A DNA stretch of 64,000 bases from Novipirellula aureliae (lineage in GTDB: Bacteria; Planctomycetota; Planctomycetia; Pirellulales; Pirellulaceae): assembly GCF_007860185.1 (NCBI RefSeq), contig NZ_SJPY01000001.1:62001-126000 (forward strand), in the 5' to 3' direction. The position numbers and the translations under genes are program-made. A model generated the notes under the pieces. The model did no database searches and was not told the DNA's origin. It saw only the letters and a program-made list of their open reading frames with translations. This document shows, piece after piece, positions 35,187 through 43,767 of the stretch; positions within the stretch are counted from its first letter, which is position 1, and each line of letters opens with the position of its first letter.

Positions 35187-36199
35187 TTACAGCCGCTCGC
35201 GCAAAAAAAAGCCGCCGGTTTTGACAGACTCGGCGGAAGTCTGGCAGCCATATATTTTGTAACCCGGCAGCAATAGGTAATGAGCGAATTACTGAATTAT
35301 GACCGTCATTTTGGAAGTATCAAGCGAAAAACCCTCGTTTGCGAATTGATTTTGCGAAAGCGTTCCCCGCTCATGACTTTGTCCGCGATCAGTTACTGAG
35401 CCTCACGCCGACGCACTTACTGCTCTCGCACAACCGTCGTCGTGATCTCAGAATCTGCTCGCTTGCCAGCCGTAGCGTCGCTACGCCGTCCGCTCGTTGC
35501 AGGCAAGCTGCAACCAGCGGCCAGCTTCGCGGTTTAGTAATCTAAGTCATTTCGCTGCGTAACTAAGCGGACGAGCCCACTCGGGAATCCGAACAACAAA
35601 GCCTCATTGGTCCTGAGGCTTTCGCAGCAGCCAGCTTCATCGCTCTCTCATCCGTGCGAGGCCAAGGGCCTGACGGCCTCAGCGGGGCGAGCCCCGACGG
35701 ATGAGAGAGCGACGAAGCCTCAGCACTCAGCAAAAAATGTGTTATCGCGGACGCTGCCGGGAAGCGACGCAACTCCCTGATTTAGCCGAACAAGTTTTGC
35801 GAACTGTGGTCACGCTGATAATCCTACCGGCGACCCGCTGCAAAGAATGTGACAAATGCCGCGCTTTGTGGTAGGGATTAAAAGCAAAACACTCAACTAC
35901 ACCTGCTCTCTTTATCCCAGAATCTAGGGAAGAATTCCCCGGTTTTATGATTCGGACGCCAGTTTGAATCATGAGGCCGGTGGTCTGAAGAAAGGTTTTC
36001 ATACCCAGTATCCTGCCTGCCGATTTTGGCTGTGCCTTGGGTCGACTTGAAATGAGTTGTCCCAAGGCGCAGCCAAGATGGTGCCCCCGTTGACTGACCA
36101 TGTTGGTAGTTTTCGGTTCCATAAACCAGGCGAGCAGGAGACCTATATGGCTTTGTCTAAGATCGGTCGTTCTCTCATAACGAAAAGGACGGCATAGCG
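35187..36199. other. Intergenic region with two strong hairpins
   Basis: No gene is seen over about a kilobase. At 35640-35712 a 16-bp inverted repeat (TCGCTCTCTCATCCGT and ACGGATGAGAGAGCGA) encloses GAGGCC/GGCCTC and GGGGC/GCCCC hairpins. One of these has a CTGACG-like loop reminiscent of the array at 28.7 kb. At 36026-36076, TTGGCTGTGCCTTGGG pairs with CCCAAGGCGCAGCCAA with one mismatch. Short GTAGCGTCGCTAC and TTGCAGGCAAGCTGCAA hairpins lie near 35480-35512. Confidence 0.7.
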
Positions 36200-36463
36200 A
36201 TGGATCCACAAGCAACTTGGAATGAGTTACTTCGTGCATGGAATGCAGATGATGCGGACGCGGCCCATGATGCGGCCAACACGCTTCTTGAGTGGCTCCG
36301 CAAACGCGGCGCCGCTCCAGTAACCATTGAGCAATTGTCGAAAGACGATCCGCTCCATGAAGTTATCGCAACCGCTACATGTGAAGCAGTTGCGGTTTAC
36401 ACCTTTCTCGGAACTCTTGAGGAGACAGTTGACCATGACAACCAAAACCAAGGCGACGACTAA
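36200..36463 (+). CDS. Small mobile-element protein
   Basis: The 87-residue acidic protein is mostly helical (MDPQATWNELLRAWNADDAD, AHDAANTLLEWLRKRGAAPV) and ends in an acidic tail. It overlaps the next gene by 30 bases. Proteins of this type are common on planctomycete and other mobile elements beside the partner encoded at 36,434. The function is not known to me. An AGCGATG context gives only a weak ribosome binding site. Confidence 0.65.
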   Translation: MDPQATWNELLRAWNADDADAAHDAANTLLEWLRKRGAAPVTIEQLSKDDPLHEVIATATCEAVAVYTFLGTLEETVDHDNQNQGDD

Positions 36464-36695
36464 GACTCGCCCAGTGCATGAAGTTCGCATGGGCCGCGTA
36501 AAAGCAGCCATTTGGGCGAACGACACGGACAATGGTACCCGCCATAACGTGACAATCAGTCGCATCTACAAGGACGGCGAACAGTGGAAAGACTCGACCA
36601 GCTTTGGCCGCGACGACTTGCCGCTGGTAGCCAAAGTGGTCGACAAAGCCCACGACTGGATTTTCGAAGAATCCTCCGGGAACCACGCCGAATAG
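36434..36695 (+). CDS. Small mobile-element protein, paralogue of the one at 26,353
   Basis: The ATG at 36434 gives 86 residues with a basic N-terminus (TTKTKATTKTRPVHEVRMG). SRIYKDGEQWKDSTSFGRDD and LPLVAKVVDKAHDWIFEE follow. It is clearly homologous to the product of 26,353-26,580, and the pair probably represents two copies of a backbone gene. It overlaps the upstream gene by 30 bases, which implies co-expression. Confidence 0.75.
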
Positions 36696-37240
36696 CGTCG
36701 GTTCGCCAAGAATCCCCAAACGATTCTTGCCCAGAGAGGTCTTCGCGGTTCCCCAGACCACCGATTGCCTCTCACCATCTAGCCCACCAGCACGACCCGC
36801 TAGCAAGTTCATCGAATCCGACGAGCCCGACGCCGCCTGCTCAACAAATCAACCCCACGCCGCTGACTGGCTTTGATGAACAGTTACGCGGCGCAACAGC
36901 AGGCCCCACCGGTATCAGACTGCAGCGATAAGCCGTGTGACTGTTGATTGTCTCTTGGAATGAGGAACTACGGGGTTGGCAGTTCACAAATGCCGTTTTC
37001 GATCATTCTTTTTGCCTCATCCCAGTCATTTTCGGCGTCCCCGGCAACTGGTCTACACACTATTCGGACACACTCAATCGTCAATCCCTCAGTCTCTTGG
37101 GGATAAACATGTTCCGCCATGATAGCGGGCTTCCCAACTTCGAGCCCTTTGACTGGCTTCGTGTTGTTTTGGCGTTAACCGGAGGCGTTGCAGCATAGCT
37201 GTTTCACTGGTATTTACTGACTTCCCGGAGCATTCGCGAG
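36696..37240. other. Intergenic region, no gene seen
   Basis: An open frame from 36,944 starts with TTG, lacks a ribosome binding site and has no recognisable features, so it is not called. The stretch separates plus-strand mobile-element genes from a minus-strand defence pair. Confidence 0.5.
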
Positions 37241-40200
37241 CTAGCTCGACGCGCGAATAGTTTTTAGCCAATCGGGTAACTCGGGTGCAACGAAATCGCG
37301 AACGCACACTTCACCGTCGCTGGTAATCACACCCACCATTGGCCGATCAGAAGGCACTTTAGAGTCGGTTCGCCCTACCCACTGAAAATCAGGCATATAC
37401 AACTCTGCCGTTCCTTCATCATTAGGCTGTAATCGAAGATGGGTACCGATAGCAAGCGTGATGCCTTCGCCGAGCCGAAATTTGTATAGTTCATTTCGTC
37501 TTTGCCACGGGTCAAAATAAAACTCATTCCTCTGCACAAAGTTGAGCCATACTTCTCGTTCTGTTTCAGAAAACAGAAGCGGTTCCACTCCATCGCATTG
37601 AAGAAGCCAGATCAACAAGTCAGTCCGAGTCGTGAACGTCAACGCAAGCTCTTTCGCTAGACGAACCGCCAGCAAACGTGACTCCATTCCGATTTCCAGC
37701 ATTCGTGCTGCCGCTACGCTGGGCACTCCATAGGTGATGCAGATCGCAACATACGTGCGTTCGTCTTCGCTTTCGCTGGTTTCGTCGTCATCCTTTGTCT
37801 CAGCGATCGACGCAAGCACCGTTCTAGCTGCCTCAATAGCCCAGACAAGTTGAAACACCAACGATTGCTGCACGAAAGCTATCCCGACCGTGTCAGTGAC
37901 ACGGTGAAGTGTCGCTCCACTGATCCAAGCATCTAGAATTGCCTTCCAGTCGCTCTCACTCCAGACCTTGGGAAATTTGGGCCTGAATGGATAAATTACG
38001 AACAGAATGTTAGCAAGCTCGCAGCAATCCATCGAGAGTTGCTCAGTGTCACCCGACTTGATTGCTGCGGTGGCGGAATCCAACAGCTTCCCAAGTTCGT
38101 CGGCCTGATCGACTATTTGCAAACCGGACTCGGTTCCAATACTTGCTGAAAAGAATCCCTTTCGTTGTGGTGCCGTTGTGCGAGACCAATTGTGGATGGC
38201 TCGCCCTCGTAACATGGCAATCTGATTCTCTTGGGCTTTAACCTCTTGAATCGCGAGACGACGAAGCCAAAGCGAACTCTTCAGCGCCTCATCCAACTTG
38301 GCCGCGACTTCCGAAATATCGCAGTCCAAGTCTTCGACCAAGGCGTATATGCCCGCATCGAACTCCGCAAGCATCACCGCAATTTGTCGGGCATCCAAAT
38401 CATTGCCAGTACTTGCGATTTCATCGATCGCCGGTTGTTGATTGAGGACATACTCAGCCATCTCACTGCTCGCGATTCCGAGCTTGTTTTGCAGCTTTCT
38501 AAGACAATGATGAATCAGGAGATAAAGGCCGCTTTCAAGTTCTCGGCCTCGTGCATCCCTGACGAGCTTGTGAAATTCGCTAAGCCGCTTATCTCTCGTG
38601 TCCGTGTCGTCTTCGTGTACCGGAAGAACATAAATTCCGTCCAAGTCGACAAACGCACGTCCGACACGACCGACCACGTTTGCGAATTCCTTAGGTTTCA
38701 TCACCTCACCGTTCCGCCAAAGCGATGAGAAGATCAAAACCCCAAACGACAAATCCACGCCCTGCGCCAACGTCGGCGACGAAATCGCCACGGTCAAAAC
38801 CCTTCGTCTAAGTAGAGCTTCGATTTCCGCGAGAAACGGTCGAGGTAATTGACCGTGATGAACAGCGATTCCAAGTCGCAACGCTTGGATGGCGACGTGG
38901 TTGGCCCCCAGCCACTCCTCCCCGATCCGAATTGCTTTCCCAATCTCGCTCGCTGACTCCGGCGTCAGATAGGATTGCACGTAGCCCTGCTTTGCCAGTT
39001 TCAGGAACAACGCGGCAGCAGTTTCAACAGAAGTCCGCAGAGGACAATAGAGCAAAACGGCGTGTCCGTCTTGGTGGAACTTTTGCACAGCCGCAAAAAT
39101 CAGCTCATTGCGATTCTGCGGAAAAGCATTATGTCGTTGCTTTCTTTTCGGTTGTTCTTCGATAAATCGAGGAACAAACACTGTTTCGCCGCTGACTTGA
39201 TATTCAAGCCAACCGCCTGTTGGTTTCCATTCAAGAGTCGCGGGACGTTGTCGAGTTGGTCGCCATTTCGATTGTATGGCCTCGCCGTCTTTGTCAGCTC
39301 GTATCCATTGAGTAAACGCGTCGAACGGATCGCCCTCGGTGAAAATCGCTGACAGACAGACCATTCGTCGATTGCTCGCGTCGGATCGCTGCAAAAGTCG
39401 CTGCACAAGCACTTCGTATCGAATTTCTCTTTCATTCAATCCGATCATGTGCCCTTCATCAAGAACAATCAATCCGACGTCATCGATAACGTCGCTGGCC
39501 TGCCGAATCGCAAAATCGAGCTTCTCGGGCGTCGCAACAACGATGCTGGCGGAACGCATCGTATCAACGTCGCTCGCTGCAATGCCGCTAGCCCCGTAGA
39601 CGCACGATACCGAAAACCCTAGCGGCCTAAAGCTGCGGGCAAGCGTTCCTTCGACTTGTGCCGATAAGGCGCGGAGCGGCGTGACGTAGATGACACGGCG
39701 ACCGCTGGCTAGGCACTTCAGGATACACAGCTCGGCAATTCTTGTTTTACCGCTACTGGTTGGCAACGCGACGACAAGGCTATCCGATTCGTCAACGACG
39801 CGACTGGCTGCGGCGATTTGCGACGGCCACAAATCAATCTCGGCCACGCTGCGTTGACATAGCAAGTCGATGAAGTTGCTCCGTAGCTCTTCCCAGCGGT
39901 CATCATTAGGGAGAACTGGCAGTGTTTGGTGCAGGCTTCGACTCCAAAGATCGTCCATCAGATGCCGTGCAACAATACAAATCCACCACAACGGAACGTG
40001 CTTTATCTCTTCCGCCGCTTCAATGCAGCGATCCAACGCCTCAATCGCAGCTTCGACAAAAGCTGATTCGCCGCTACGAAGTCCGAAATCAAAATTTGCG
40101 ACCGCCCTATGAAATACTTGGCAGATTGCGACGTAGGCTGCATCGGCATCATCGAAATCTACCTCGCCCGACTCCAGCGAGGACACAATGCCTTCGTCCG

Positions 40201-40714
40201 TATGTTCATCTTCGACCAGCCAGTTCAGGCACAGCGACTCCAGATCGTCTAGCTTTCTCTGCATCAATGCGACCAGCAGCACCTCAATGTCAACGAGATT
40301 CAGATCGTCAGTGTTCTCTGCGAGCAGCGAGTAAGAACGTGCTCCGTAGTGTGCAAGATGAAATGCTGCCGCAGCAATAGTTAAATGAAACCCTCGATCG
40401 TTCTGACGCTGTCCGCGTCGCACAACCGCCTCGATGCACTCTGCCGCTGTTCTGAATCCATCATCGAGAACCGGTCCGACGGACAATGACTGTTCAATCG
40501 CAAGTATCCGTAGTCGGATAGCGCACCCAAGAACCAAATAGCCGTGATTCAGAAGATCATTTGTCAGACGTGACGAGAACTTCGGGCTATCTTCAGGAAG
40601 TGTGCCGTCCTTCCAGATCATTCCACGCGACAATCCTTTGGCGACCAACCGATCACGAACGCCGGACGCGCAAAGTTCCGTCAGTTTACTTACCAGCGCT
40701 TCCGATGTTTCCAT
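37241..40714 (-). CDS. Ski2-like helicase, HamB-like (Hachiman-type defence)
   Basis: The 1157-residue protein has a superfamily 2 helicase core in the middle: Walker A VVALPTSSGKTRIAEL near residue 320, motif Ia YVTPLRALSAQVEG, motif II LIVLDEGHMIG near 418, motif III CLSAIF, and motif VI VVGRVGRAFVDLDG. This is the Ski2/Hel308 pattern. The first 300 and last 400 residues are helical and unassigned. The gene follows a HamA-like nuclease gene with TGA and ATG one base apart, so the two are co-translated. In Hachiman the helicase senses DNA and releases the HamA nuclease. Hachiman and AbpAB are hard to separate by eye, so the assignment is inference. Confidence 0.75.
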   Translation of the reverse strand: METSEALVSKLTELCASGVRDRLVAKGLSRGMIWKDGTLPEDSPKFSSRLTNDLLNHGYLVLGCAIRLRILAIEQSLSVGPVLDDGFRTAAECIEAVVRRGQRQNDRGFHLTIAAAAFHLAHYGARSYSLLAENTDDLNLVDIEVLLVALMQRKLDDLESLCLNWLVEDEHTDEGIVSSLESGEVDFDDADAAYVAICQVFHRAVANFDFGLRSGESAFVEAAIEALDRCIEAAEEIKHVPLWWICIVARHLMDDLWSRSLHQTLPVLPNDDRWEELRSNFIDLLCQRSVAEIDLWPSQIAAASRVVDESDSLVVALPTSSGKTRIAELCILKCLASGRRVIYVTPLRALSAQVEGTLARSFRPLGFSVSCVYGASGIAASDVDTMRSASIVVATPEKLDFAIRQASDVIDDVGLIVLDEGHMIGLNEREIRYEVLVQRLLQRSDASNRRMVCLSAIFTEGDPFDAFTQWIRADKDGEAIQSKWRPTRQRPATLEWKPTGGWLEYQVSGETVFVPRFIEEQPKRKQRHNAFPQNRNELIFAAVQKFHQDGHAVLLYCPLRTSVETAAALFLKLAKQGYVQSYLTPESASEIGKAIRIGEEWLGANHVAIQALRLGIAVHHGQLPRPFLAEIEALLRRRVLTVAISSPTLAQGVDLSFGVLIFSSLWRNGEVMKPKEFANVVGRVGRAFVDLDGIYVLPVHEDDTDTRDKRLSEFHKLVRDARGRELESGLYLLIHHCLRKLQNKLGIASSEMAEYVLNQQPAIDEIASTGNDLDARQIAVMLAEFDAGIYALVEDLDCDISEVAAKLDEALKSSLWLRRLAIQEVKAQENQIAMLRGRAIHNWSRTTAPQRKGFFSASIGTESGLQIVDQADELGKLLDSATAAIKSGDTEQLSMDCCELANILFVIYPFRPKFPKVWSESDWKAILDAWISGATLHRVTDTVGIAFVQQSLVFQLVWAIEAARTVLASIAETKDDDETSESEDERTYVAICITYGVPSVAAARMLEIGMESRLLAVRLAKELALTFTTRTDLLIWLLQCDGVEPLLFSETEREVWLNFVQRNEFYFDPWQRRNELYKFRLGEGITLAIGTHLRLQPNDEGTAELYMPDFQWVGRTDSKVPSDRPMVGVITSDGEVCVRDFVAPELPDWLKTIRASS

Positions 40715-40715
40715 T

Positions 40716-41489
40716 TCACTTGCCGCTTGCCACGCATTCGTCGAATACCGCTTTCACAAAATCTGCGTGTTTCTTGACACGGCAGCCGCACAGCCGGAGT
40801 TCGATCCCCTTGTGAACGGCTTGGCTGTTTGCTTCCAGCAAATTCCTTGGCGCGCTGCCTGAAAGTGTGAACAGCAGGTGACATACGTCCTTTACATAAA
40901 TGGGATTCTTAAGCAGAAACGTAATCGGATCAGCCTCTGTATCTCGATCATCCAACCGCAGGATGCACTCCAAGAAGGCCAGTGTTTCAGGATTCGGACG
41001 GCCTCGATGGTTAGCGAGTCCAGTGCGGGCTTCAGCGAGATGTGCTGTCGCCAGTGATACGCGACTTTTCGCCTCCACCTTCATCACCTTGACTCTCGTC
41101 TTCGCTAGACGAAAGCCAAGAACGTCGTCACCACGCATCGCCAATTCACGCGTGTCGCGATGCCGAAGCCGACGAACTGGGACCGAAAACTCTGTTTCCT
41201 GTGCGACGTACTCAGTCGCTAGAATCTCGCCCAGCATTCCTGACCTGCCAATTTTTGTGGTCGGAACCCGATTTTCCAAGAGATGTGTCGCTTTGGGAAA
41301 ACCGCCCAGCTTCTTAATCGCCTTTAATCCCACGACGTGATCCGCAGCAATTTCAACAAGCGAGTCAAAAACGATCGCTCGCCCGTCAACCCGTTCAATC
41401 ATTACGATGACGTTGTTTACCGAACACTTCTCACCCTCGAACCACGGAGGAAACAAACTGTTTTTAACGCTCGCACTCAATTTCTCCAC
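40716..41489 (-). CDS. HamA-like (DUF1837-like) nuclease, Hachiman-type defence
   Basis: A GTG at 41489 is used. A TTG immediately upstream is the alternative. The 257-residue protein has an order typical of a PD-(D/E)XK nuclease: SGMLGEILATEYV with Glu near 88, the acidic MRGDDVLGF at about 119-127, and KVMKVEAKSRVS with the E-x-K at about 139-141. The C-terminal part (DVCHLLFTLSGSAPRNLL, GCRVKKHADFVKAV) is helical. The arrangement upstream of a large helicase and the GE/GDD/EAK series fit HamA. The match is by pattern only. Confidence 0.65.
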   Translation of the reverse strand: MEKLSASVKNSLFPPWFEGEKCSVNNVIVMIERVDGRAIVFDSLVEIAADHVVGLKAIKKLGGFPKATHLLENRVPTTKIGRSGMLGEILATEYVAQETEFSVPVRRLRHRDTRELAMRGDDVLGFRLAKTRVKVMKVEAKSRVSLATAHLAEARTGLANHRGRPNPETLAFLECILRLDDRDTEADPITFLLKNPIYVKDVCHLLFTLSGSAPRNLLEANSQAVHKGIELRLCGCRVKKHADFVKAVFDECVASGK

Positions 41490-41730
41490 CAATCCTCACA
41501 ATTACAAGTAACTCCGGCTTCTTCAGCCGATTTTAGATTATCGCCCATAGATGCACCGTTGACCACTGGCCAACGAAATGCTTGACGCCACCTCCAACTC
41601 GTTTTAGTGCTCGACAAAGGACGTTATGGTGCGTTATTGTTGACGGGCAGTAAACTCGGGTCTCGGGCATTTCCGATTGTCCCTGTGTGTGAATCAACCG
41701 CTGGATTGTTTAGCATTCTCTTGGGGCAGC

Positions 41731-42762
41731 ATGGATGAGCCGATCAAAATTGCAGACGTTGGGTTAGCCAATACCGGCGACGCGGAATTGGTTCCCGTGG
41801 CGACTACTCAACCAGCTCTGACTCTTGGCCGGGCTGACAGCGAGATGCCCGCTCTGGTCGCTGCTGGCGGCGCTGCGGCACAGTTTGCTTGGGAAGAGTT
41901 CATCTATGGGAAGATCCGCAATCCCCATACCAGGGCCGCTTATGCGCACGCAGTTAGCCAATTCTTGCGTCACTGCAAATCGATCGACAAAGAACTGCCG
42001 ACAATCACGCCCCGAGATGTTGGAAGCTACTTGGATGGGCTCGTTTACGCCCCCGCAACCAAGAAGTTGCATCTGTCGGCACTTAGACATTTCTTCGACA
42101 CATTGGTGACGCGGCACGTGGTCGTTTTAAATGCCGCCGCTTCCGTCCGTGGTGAGAGATTGCAAGTCGTCGAAGGCAAAACCCCCGAGATGTCAGCTCA
42201 GCAAGCACGGAAGCTGATGACCAGCATTGATGTCGACTCGATTGTGGGGCTGCGTGATCGTGCCATCATCGGCATCCTCATCTATACAGCCGCTCGCGTC
42301 GGAGCGATTGCCAAGCTCCAGATGCAACACTATTTCGATACGGGCGAGCAATACTGCCTTCGATTTGCGGAAAAAGGCGGCAAATCGCGTGAAATCCCCG
42401 TTCGGCACGACCTTCAGCAGTTTATCACCGCCTATCTCACGGCTGGAGCCCTCGCCGGCACCGACAAATCGAGTCCGCTATTCCGGACAGCAATTCGCAG
42501 AACCAAGCGACTGACAGACAACAGCATGACTGCCGGCGACATGGGCCGGATGCTGAAACGCCGACTCAAGAATGCTGGCTTGCCATCCCGGTTGTCACCA
42601 CATTCGTTTCGAGTAACCACGATCACCGACCTACTCAGCCAAGGCGTCCCGCTCGAAGACGTGCAAAACCTCGCAGGCCACGCTGACCCCAGAACGACGC
42701 GGCTTTACGATCGACGGCAACGGAAAGTGACCCGCAATATCGTTGAAAGAATTTCGATTTGA
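41731..42762 (+). CDS. Second tyrosine recombinase
   Basis: The ATG at 41731 gives 343 residues. An in-frame GTG at 41677 is possible. Core-binding domain: residues about 45-150 (NPHTRAAYAHAVSQFLRHCK, TITPRDVGSYLDGLVY). Catalytic domain: Arg in YTAARVGAIAKLQMQHY, Lys in EKGGKSREIPVRHD, HxxR in LSPHSFRVTTITDLLSQ, and AGHADPRTTRLYDRRQRKV with the nucleophile Tyr. It resembles recombinases that accompany gene cassettes or nested elements in planctomycetes. It is a separate mobile unit from the tRNA-linked integrase, and its sites are unknown. Confidence 0.9.
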   Translation: MDEPIKIADVGLANTGDAELVPVATTQPALTLGRADSEMPALVAAGGAAAQFAWEEFIYGKIRNPHTRAAYAHAVSQFLRHCKSIDKELPTITPRDVGSYLDGLVYAPATKKLHLSALRHFFDTLVTRHVVVLNAAASVRGERLQVVEGKTPEMSAQQARKLMTSIDVDSIVGLRDRAIIGILIYTAARVGAIAKLQMQHYFDTGEQYCLRFAEKGGKSREIPVRHDLQQFITAYLTAGALAGTDKSSPLFRTAIRRTKRLTDNSMTAGDMGRMLKRRLKNAGLPSRLSPHSFRVTTITDLLSQGVPLEDVQNLAGHADPRTTRLYDRRQRKVTRNIVERISI

Positions 42763-42883
42763 CAATTGCGATTCGAGTTTGCATGTAGTGCTCCGCTTGT
42801 CTTCAACGGTTTCTTTTAAGAGAATTGTTAGTAAGCCGCAAAAAGTAAGGCGAACAGACTACTTATTCATTCATGCCACGAAT

Positions 42884-43753
42884 ATGCCAACTCCAGCTAC
42901 CACCGACTTGCCGATTCCCAAATCATGGGACGAGTTTGAAGACATTTCTGCGGACCTACTGATGAGGAAATGGCGAGATCCTTACGTGATCCGAAATGGC
43001 AGGACCGGGCAAAAGCAAAACGGCGTTGACATTTACGGCAAGCCAGCCCATTTGCGCGGCGTTGGGGCCGAATTGGCGGGCGCGCAGTGCAAACGAGTTG
43101 AAAGTATGACGGAAGAGCAAGTTCGCGCGGAGGTTGAATCCGCTTTGGGTTTCGAGCCGAAACTGGAGGAGTATCTTTTGCTGACATCGCTCAAGCGTGA
43201 TGCCACCTTGCAGAAGTTTGTTCGCACAACAACTTGGAAAATTGACCGTGTTGAAATATTCTTCTGGGAAGACCTCTCCTTGCAGATCACTGAATACAAC
43301 GAGCTACTAAAAAAGCACTTCCCCGGTTGGTTCAAACAGACAACTTCTAAAGGAAATCTGATTCAGGCACTCGTTACTAGCAACCCTGATGACTATGTGT
43401 ACGACGATTCGACGGGGGTGCATCTGTTGCAGAGTGACGTGGGCTTTTCGCTTAGGCTTGACCGCCCTGAAGAATATCAAACATTCGAAGAACCGTGGGT
43501 GAGTAATTTCCCAGACAAAAATGCCTCATGCCAGGAGGTCTATCTGGAATACAACGGAGCGAGAATCGAAACGTTTTTTTTTGCCAGCGTCGATGGAGCA
43601 AGGTATCTCGTTCCTTACCCCAAATCGGCTACCGATCTTCGCATCTCGCGTTTTCATTACCATCTTGCGAGGATCTTGAATGCCCACTCAATCGGGTATG
43701 ACATTGACCACGCATTAGCGATCGCAAGAATTGAGATAGACCCTTCACTATAG
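42884..43753 (+). CDS. PD-(D/E)XK-like (Mrr-type) nuclease
   Basis: The ATG at 42884 gives 289 residues. The open frame upstream to 42743 overlaps the integrase end and lacks features. The N-terminal 100 residues form a restriction-endonuclease-like fold: IPKSWDEFEDISADLLMRKW, QKQNGVDIYGKP with the active-site Asp, and GAQCKRVESMTEEQV with the QxK of the Mrr/QxK branch. The last 150 residues (QALVTSNPDDYVYDDSTGVH, LARILNAHSIGYDIDHAL) are unassigned and may sense or bind a partner. It may be a free-standing anti-phage nuclease. Confidence 0.75.
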   Translation: MPTPATTDLPIPKSWDEFEDISADLLMRKWRDPYVIRNGRTGQKQNGVDIYGKPAHLRGVGAELAGAQCKRVESMTEEQVRAEVESALGFEPKLEEYLLLTSLKRDATLQKFVRTTTWKIDRVEIFFWEDLSLQITEYNELLKKHFPGWFKQTTSKGNLIQALVTSNPDDYVYDDSTGVHLLQSDVGFSLRLDRPEEYQTFEEPWVSNFPDKNASCQEVYLEYNGARIETFFFASVDGARYLVPYPKSATDLRISRFHYHLARILNAHSIGYDIDHALAIARIEIDPSL

Positions 43754-43767
43754 TTCGCACCTCTCCA

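Noticed and set aside
36944-37198. Open frame of 84 codons
   Set aside because: TTG start, no ribosome binding site and no recognisable features.
42743-42883. N-terminal extension of the Mrr-like nuclease
   Set aside because: It overlaps the integrase end and shows no similarity. The ATG at 42884 precedes the conserved domain.
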